Assembly: GCA_037039685.1 (NCBI GenBank)
Contig: JAWNGF010000009.1
Span: 1,302,001 to 1,366,000 of the forward strand
Length of the DNA stretch: 64,000 nucleotides
Direction of reading: 5' to 3'
From: Ceratobasidium sp. AG-K
Lineage: Eukaryota > Basidiomycota > Agaricomycetes > Cantharellales > Ceratobasidiaceae
The position numbers and the translations under genes were made by a program. How positions within the stretch are numbered: position 1 is the stretch's first letter; the number at the start of each line of letters is the position of its first letter. The notes below the pieces were generated by a model. That model made no database searches. It saw only the letters and a list, made by a program, of their open reading frames with translations, and was not told the origin of the DNA. Below are positions 60,047 through 64,000 of this stretch, piece after piece.

Positions 60047-62869
60047 CGATTGGATCATGTTTCTATGCATTGATGTTGGTATATACAAAAGCAATCGTTT
60101 GAGGCTTGGTACAATGTGTTCCAAGGAATATTTGATATAACACCCCGCTTGGTTCAACAGCTACACACCCCCTCCTGTTATGATGCGTTTGATCGATCTT
60201 GAGGGTCATCTAAGACCATCCATACCCAGAGTTGCGCATGGAATGGTATTTGTCTGTCTGTCGAGGATCAAACTACGAATTGAAGGGGCGGAGGGGAAGT
60301 TCTAGACTCGCTGCGATTTGCATCATCTCGACTGCCAACGCGTTATTGAAGAACTGCTCACGGCTAAAGGACGCAACGTCAAGTAGCCGACCGAAGCGGT
60401 GAAAAATGTGTTTATTACGGTTGACTCCCTACTCGCCGCAGCGCAAATATCCGCATTGTTCATATAATGGATGATACTGATTGTGTATATCGGCACTTTC
60501 TAAACAGGGGTACTGGCAAAGCTTAACTATGCCAACACAAGGTAGTTTTCTGGAGTAACAAGGTCATCGGCCGTACACGAAGTGCCCTGTAAGCGATGAG
60601 CGCCGATACCCCTCCCCCCTTTTAGAAACAAAATACCTCCGGTGTATCGTGGCAGCTAGTACTCGGCAAAACCCCTGTTGATATTGTGCCTTGTAACTCG
60701 GCTGATGAAAGATTGTGGCACTGTACTGTACTTGGGGTAACATATAACAAACGGTATTCGGAAAGAGTAGATACGGGTCTCCCACCCGGCAGAGTGCCTG
60801 GAGGTTCTAACTTCGATAATCAAAGTCGTAGATAGAGTGGGTCTCATGAGATTTGTGGTGTCCACAGTCCAAATAACGCCGTGAAACTCATGCAGAGGTT
60901 GAGGGAGCAAAATCGAGTTCTTCCGAAGTCAACAACGAGTGGGAATTTCAGCAAGAAATCATAATAAAAATGATAGAGAATGTTTCATTCTCTATTACGA
61001 GTAAAGATTGGCAATATTCGAGAGCATTGAGAGAATCCTCCCATTCGGCGCGGACAACTGAGGCTGTCTAGGTAGGAACTGTACTTGCAAATTAATATGA
61101 CCGCGATTTACAAGGCATTCTATTAATTAGGCCAATTATTAAATCGTTTTTTGATCCTTTCGTCAACAGAATCCCGGTCACTGTCAGTTCTCAACTGTCG
61201 TCGATAAGAGTCTCTGTGAGTGGCTGGATTACCACCACTTACAGTATACAGAAACAACTAATTCCTTATCATAACTAGCATATCCTTCCAGTTGGAGGAT
61301 TTGGCGAAAGTCAATATTTTATCAGCAATTGAAAGCTCGGTTTGAGACTGGAGGGTGTTCAGTGGCTAGGACTACTGAACCATCGTGAGTCGTGATGCAT
61401 CCATGATGTGGTGGAGTGGCATTATTAATCCCAATGGCTGAATGCGATGCAGTTCTAAAGCCGTATCTGGTGGCACAGTTATCTGGTATTGCGTCAATTA
61501 TGTGTTTAAACGTGCTCCTCAAGCTGCCTATGGTATTGACGTTGTCATCCCATACGACTACACCAACCCACGACATCAGGGACGTATCCAATCTAATGAA
61601 CCTTCTGGAGTTGAAGCCAAAGGTCGTTGGCGCGAGATTGTGGCCAAGGTATTAGTTGTTTATGGCTCCAGGCAGCATCACGGACGCTTAACTCTGAGCC
61701 TCTTGCCCCAGGGAATTCCAATTGATTGTGACAAGGTCACTCGAAAGTCGTTCATCCGGGAATATTAGCAAGAAAGTATTAGTAGACTCGCCTGGGTTGA
61801 CACACAAAAAGCGTTATGGGTTGTTCTGCCTCAGGGAAGACACAAGTAGGCAGTGTTGCATCATTCGAGCTCTAGTTAGTTGACATAGACACACTGCTCA
61901 ATTTTAATGTAGCGAGTCGGACGCGTCGGAACTGACAAGTAGAACGCGAATGCGCGAGCGGCTCAGTGGACGTAGTCAACTGAGCCAACAGGAGAGTGAA
62001 CGCGGAACCTAAAAGGGTGAACCAGAAAGGGGCACCGGAGGCGCGGGAGCGGAGGCAGAAGACCACAATGTATGCGTAGGAACCCGCACGTGACTTAGGT
62101 TCCAGAGCATACTCTACAACATTTACTACACTCAGCCTTTCAACGATGTTTGCGAATGTTGTGAGGCGCCTCAGAGTCAAAATGACATTATAAACCAAGG
62201 GTCACCCATCCAAGGTCACGTCGTTTCATTTTACCCAACAAGTCAATCCTCCAGCTGAGCAACACCGCCAGTTTGGACAATGTGGGCCTGGGTAACCTGG
62301 ATGTTGCAAATCTCCTCCGATCGTGTGCCTTGCAGCCCCCTGTTTTACCTCCTACTTGCCCCTTTCAGTGCGATGCCCACGATCTTGGCGTTGAATCATT
62401 AATAGAAGAGAACTTGGGCTTTCTTCTGGAGCATCGAATTTTGAACCGTATGAGGTTGTCTGTAATATCGTGCTCGGACCGAGGTCTTATGTTGAGCCAT
62501 GTGCTGGGTTGTTTGAGCTGAGATATATGGCGCTAAAAGAACTAAAACTAAAACTAAAATATTACATACGTGGGAAGCTCCCAATGATCAGTACTAACTT
62601 AATTTCCCAGGATCACTGTATGTTACGGGTCCAAGCCATCGCGGTGATCAGCATTCGGCATTAGCCATATCGATATGTGCCTTGCGACTAGGCCAACAAT
62701 GAGGCTGTCGTGCTGCGCTTTCCACCATTTCCTGATTAGGTGTAGTTTGTATGTACAAGTTTGTGCTCCGAGTACTTGGTTTGTATAAGTGGCAAGTGGA
62801 CCGAGCCACGGATCTTTCACGGTTGCCCTCTTCCACCAGTACGACGCAGAGCAACGTCCCGCCTTAAAA
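60047..62869. other. Gene-poor stretch
   Basis: About 2.8 kb with no gene I can support. The longest frames (108 codons at 61442-61768 plus; 108 at 62198-61872 minus) lack known motifs. AT content is higher here than in the flanks, especially at 60900-61320. Confidence 0.5.
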
Positions 62870-64000
62870 ATGGCCTCGTCAGATTATCACAAATTTACCG
62901 GGCCTTGGCACGGGGAGGACCAAATTGTTCTAGGGATTGACATCGGCACGACGCAGAGTGGAGTTACCTACACATATTTGACGGAAGGTTTGTACACACT
63001 GGTAGATGATACCAGAATTCAACTCCATAGCTAAAGCTAAATAACCAATAATTAGGTGCGGAGCAGCAGCTATTTCGCGTTACTCATTGGCCAGGTCAGG
63101 ACCCAAAGTCCAGTGCCAAAGTTCCGAGCCTGGTTTGGTATGATTCTTACGGAAGGGTAAATAGAATCAAACACACAATCTGGATCATTATGTGACGATT
63201 TCCTTTGGCTTTAGGCTGTATCATTCGGGGCCGAAGCATTGACCGCCGAAGCAGAAGAAAAGGCTGACGCACATGGATGGAACCTTGCACGATATTTCAA
63301 GCTTCACCTTCATCCTCAGGACCTCCGGGCGAGACATAACCTAGCTATCGAACGTGAGTGAACGATTATCCAGGGTCCAAAAAAAGATTACATTGCTGCT
63401 TTCAGAGTTACCACCTGGGGTACAGCTCGGTCGAGTTTATGCGAACTTCCTCACCTACTTGTTCTCCCACACTCAAAAGGCATTTGAAAGTACCATTGTT
63501 GGTAATGCCCAGGCGATATGGGCACGACATCGGTGGAACATTATATTTGTCCTTGCACATCCCAACGGCTGGCGACATAACGAGCAAGCTTTTCTTCGTA
63601 ACGCAGCCGTAGAAGGCGGATTAACGACCAGGGATAGAGCTGAGGATCAAATCCGTTTCGTGACCGAAGCTGAGGCTTCAACGCATTTCTGTCTCCACTT
63701 CACTCATCTAAGAAGTAATTTGACCGTGAGTGGAGGCTTCAAGAAGTTTAAACTTCCAACTGGCATTGATTTGGGCTTGTGAACCTTGGTAGATCGGGTC
63801 AAATTTTGTTGTATGTGATGCTGGTGGTTCGACAGTCGACACAACCTTGTACACTACCGAACAGGTATACCCGAGGCTAAGGTTAGGGGAGGTAAAGGCG
63901 TCCGCTTGTACGTACACACTTGGAGTCGTGGAAACTATTGATCAAACGCTCAGTGAAATGAAATTGCAGGTGTTCAAGCAGGCGCAATATTCGTAGACCA
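62870..64000 (+). CDS. HSPA12-like Hsp70 family protein (5' part, runs off window)
   Basis: Actin-fold ATPase of the divergent Hsp70 group related to animal HSPA12A/B, a family expanded in mushroom-forming fungi. Exons seen: 62870-62987, 63056-63156, 63215-63353, 63406-63725, 63793-63907 and 63970 onward, all in phase; about 275 residues so far of a usual 550-600. Phosphate-1 motif VLGIDIGTTQSGVTYTYL at about residues 20-37; phosphate-2 motif FVVCDAGGSTVDTTLYT at about 230. The KVPSLVWYDSYGRAVSFG segment is typical of the group. The substrate-binding part is beyond the edge. I take the ATG at 62870 as the start; an upstream in-frame ATG at 62789 adds 27 residues that lack the family pattern. 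Confidence 0.88.

Noticed and set aside
1..64000. CRISPR arrays, bacterial operons, tRNA or rRNA genes
   Set aside because: No regularly spaced short repeats, and no tRNA cloverleaf or rRNA segment was recognised by eye; the sequence is clearly eukaryotic. A tRNA scan would be needed to exclude tRNAs fully.

Overview
The window is eukaryotic nuclear DNA, most probably from a basidiomycete (Agaricomycetes). Genes are split by many introns of roughly 50-60 bp, it carries AA9 lytic polysaccharide monooxygenases (one with a fungal CBM1), an HSPA12-type Hsp70 and degraded TPR/F-box genes. The style resembles a Rhizoctonia-like heterokaryotic fungus, but that name is an inference. I rebuilt the gene models by hand from reading frames and splice sites.

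The dominant structure is a 22-kb block present twice in direct orientation. Copy A is 1-22048 (open at the left edge, ending at a 100-N gap, 22049-22148). Copy B is 26592-48592. They are offset by about 26591 bp and differ by about nine substitutions in the first kilobase compared. Each carries, in order: an F-box/LRR gene tail, EAF6 (-), an MBOAT wax-synthase-like acyltransferase (+), AA9-CBM1 (+), a second AA9 with a Ser/Thr linker and Cys-rich tail (+), a SAM methyltransferase (+), the mitochondrial phosphate carrier (+), a head-to-head palindrome of two Hsp20 genes, and a long Cdc11/Nud1-like LRR scaffold (+). Copy A becomes rich in small indels as it nears the gap. Together with allele-like SNPs, this favours two haplotypes of one locus placed in tandem by the assembler over a true tandem duplication, but the sequence alone does not settle it.

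Between the copies (22149-26591) lie two decayed TPR/F-box genes. After copy B there is a gene-poor stretch, a TALE homeobox gene (52330-53584), another gene-poor stretch, a divergent pair ETFB (-) / MYG1 (+) sharing a 144-bp promoter, a further gene-poor stretch, and the 5' part of an HSPA12-like Hsp70 gene that runs off the right edge.

The genes serve ordinary roles: chromatin acetylation, cellulose oxidation, mitochondrial phosphate import, electron transfer from acyl-CoA dehydrogenases, septation signalling and protein folding. The most unusual structure is the Hsp20 palindrome. Its two arms share every diagnostic SNP within a copy but differ between copies, and its spacer is inverted between copies. 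Both point to gene conversion and flip recombination inside the palindrome. The window also has GC-AG introns in three genes and coding microexons of 6 and 8 nt.
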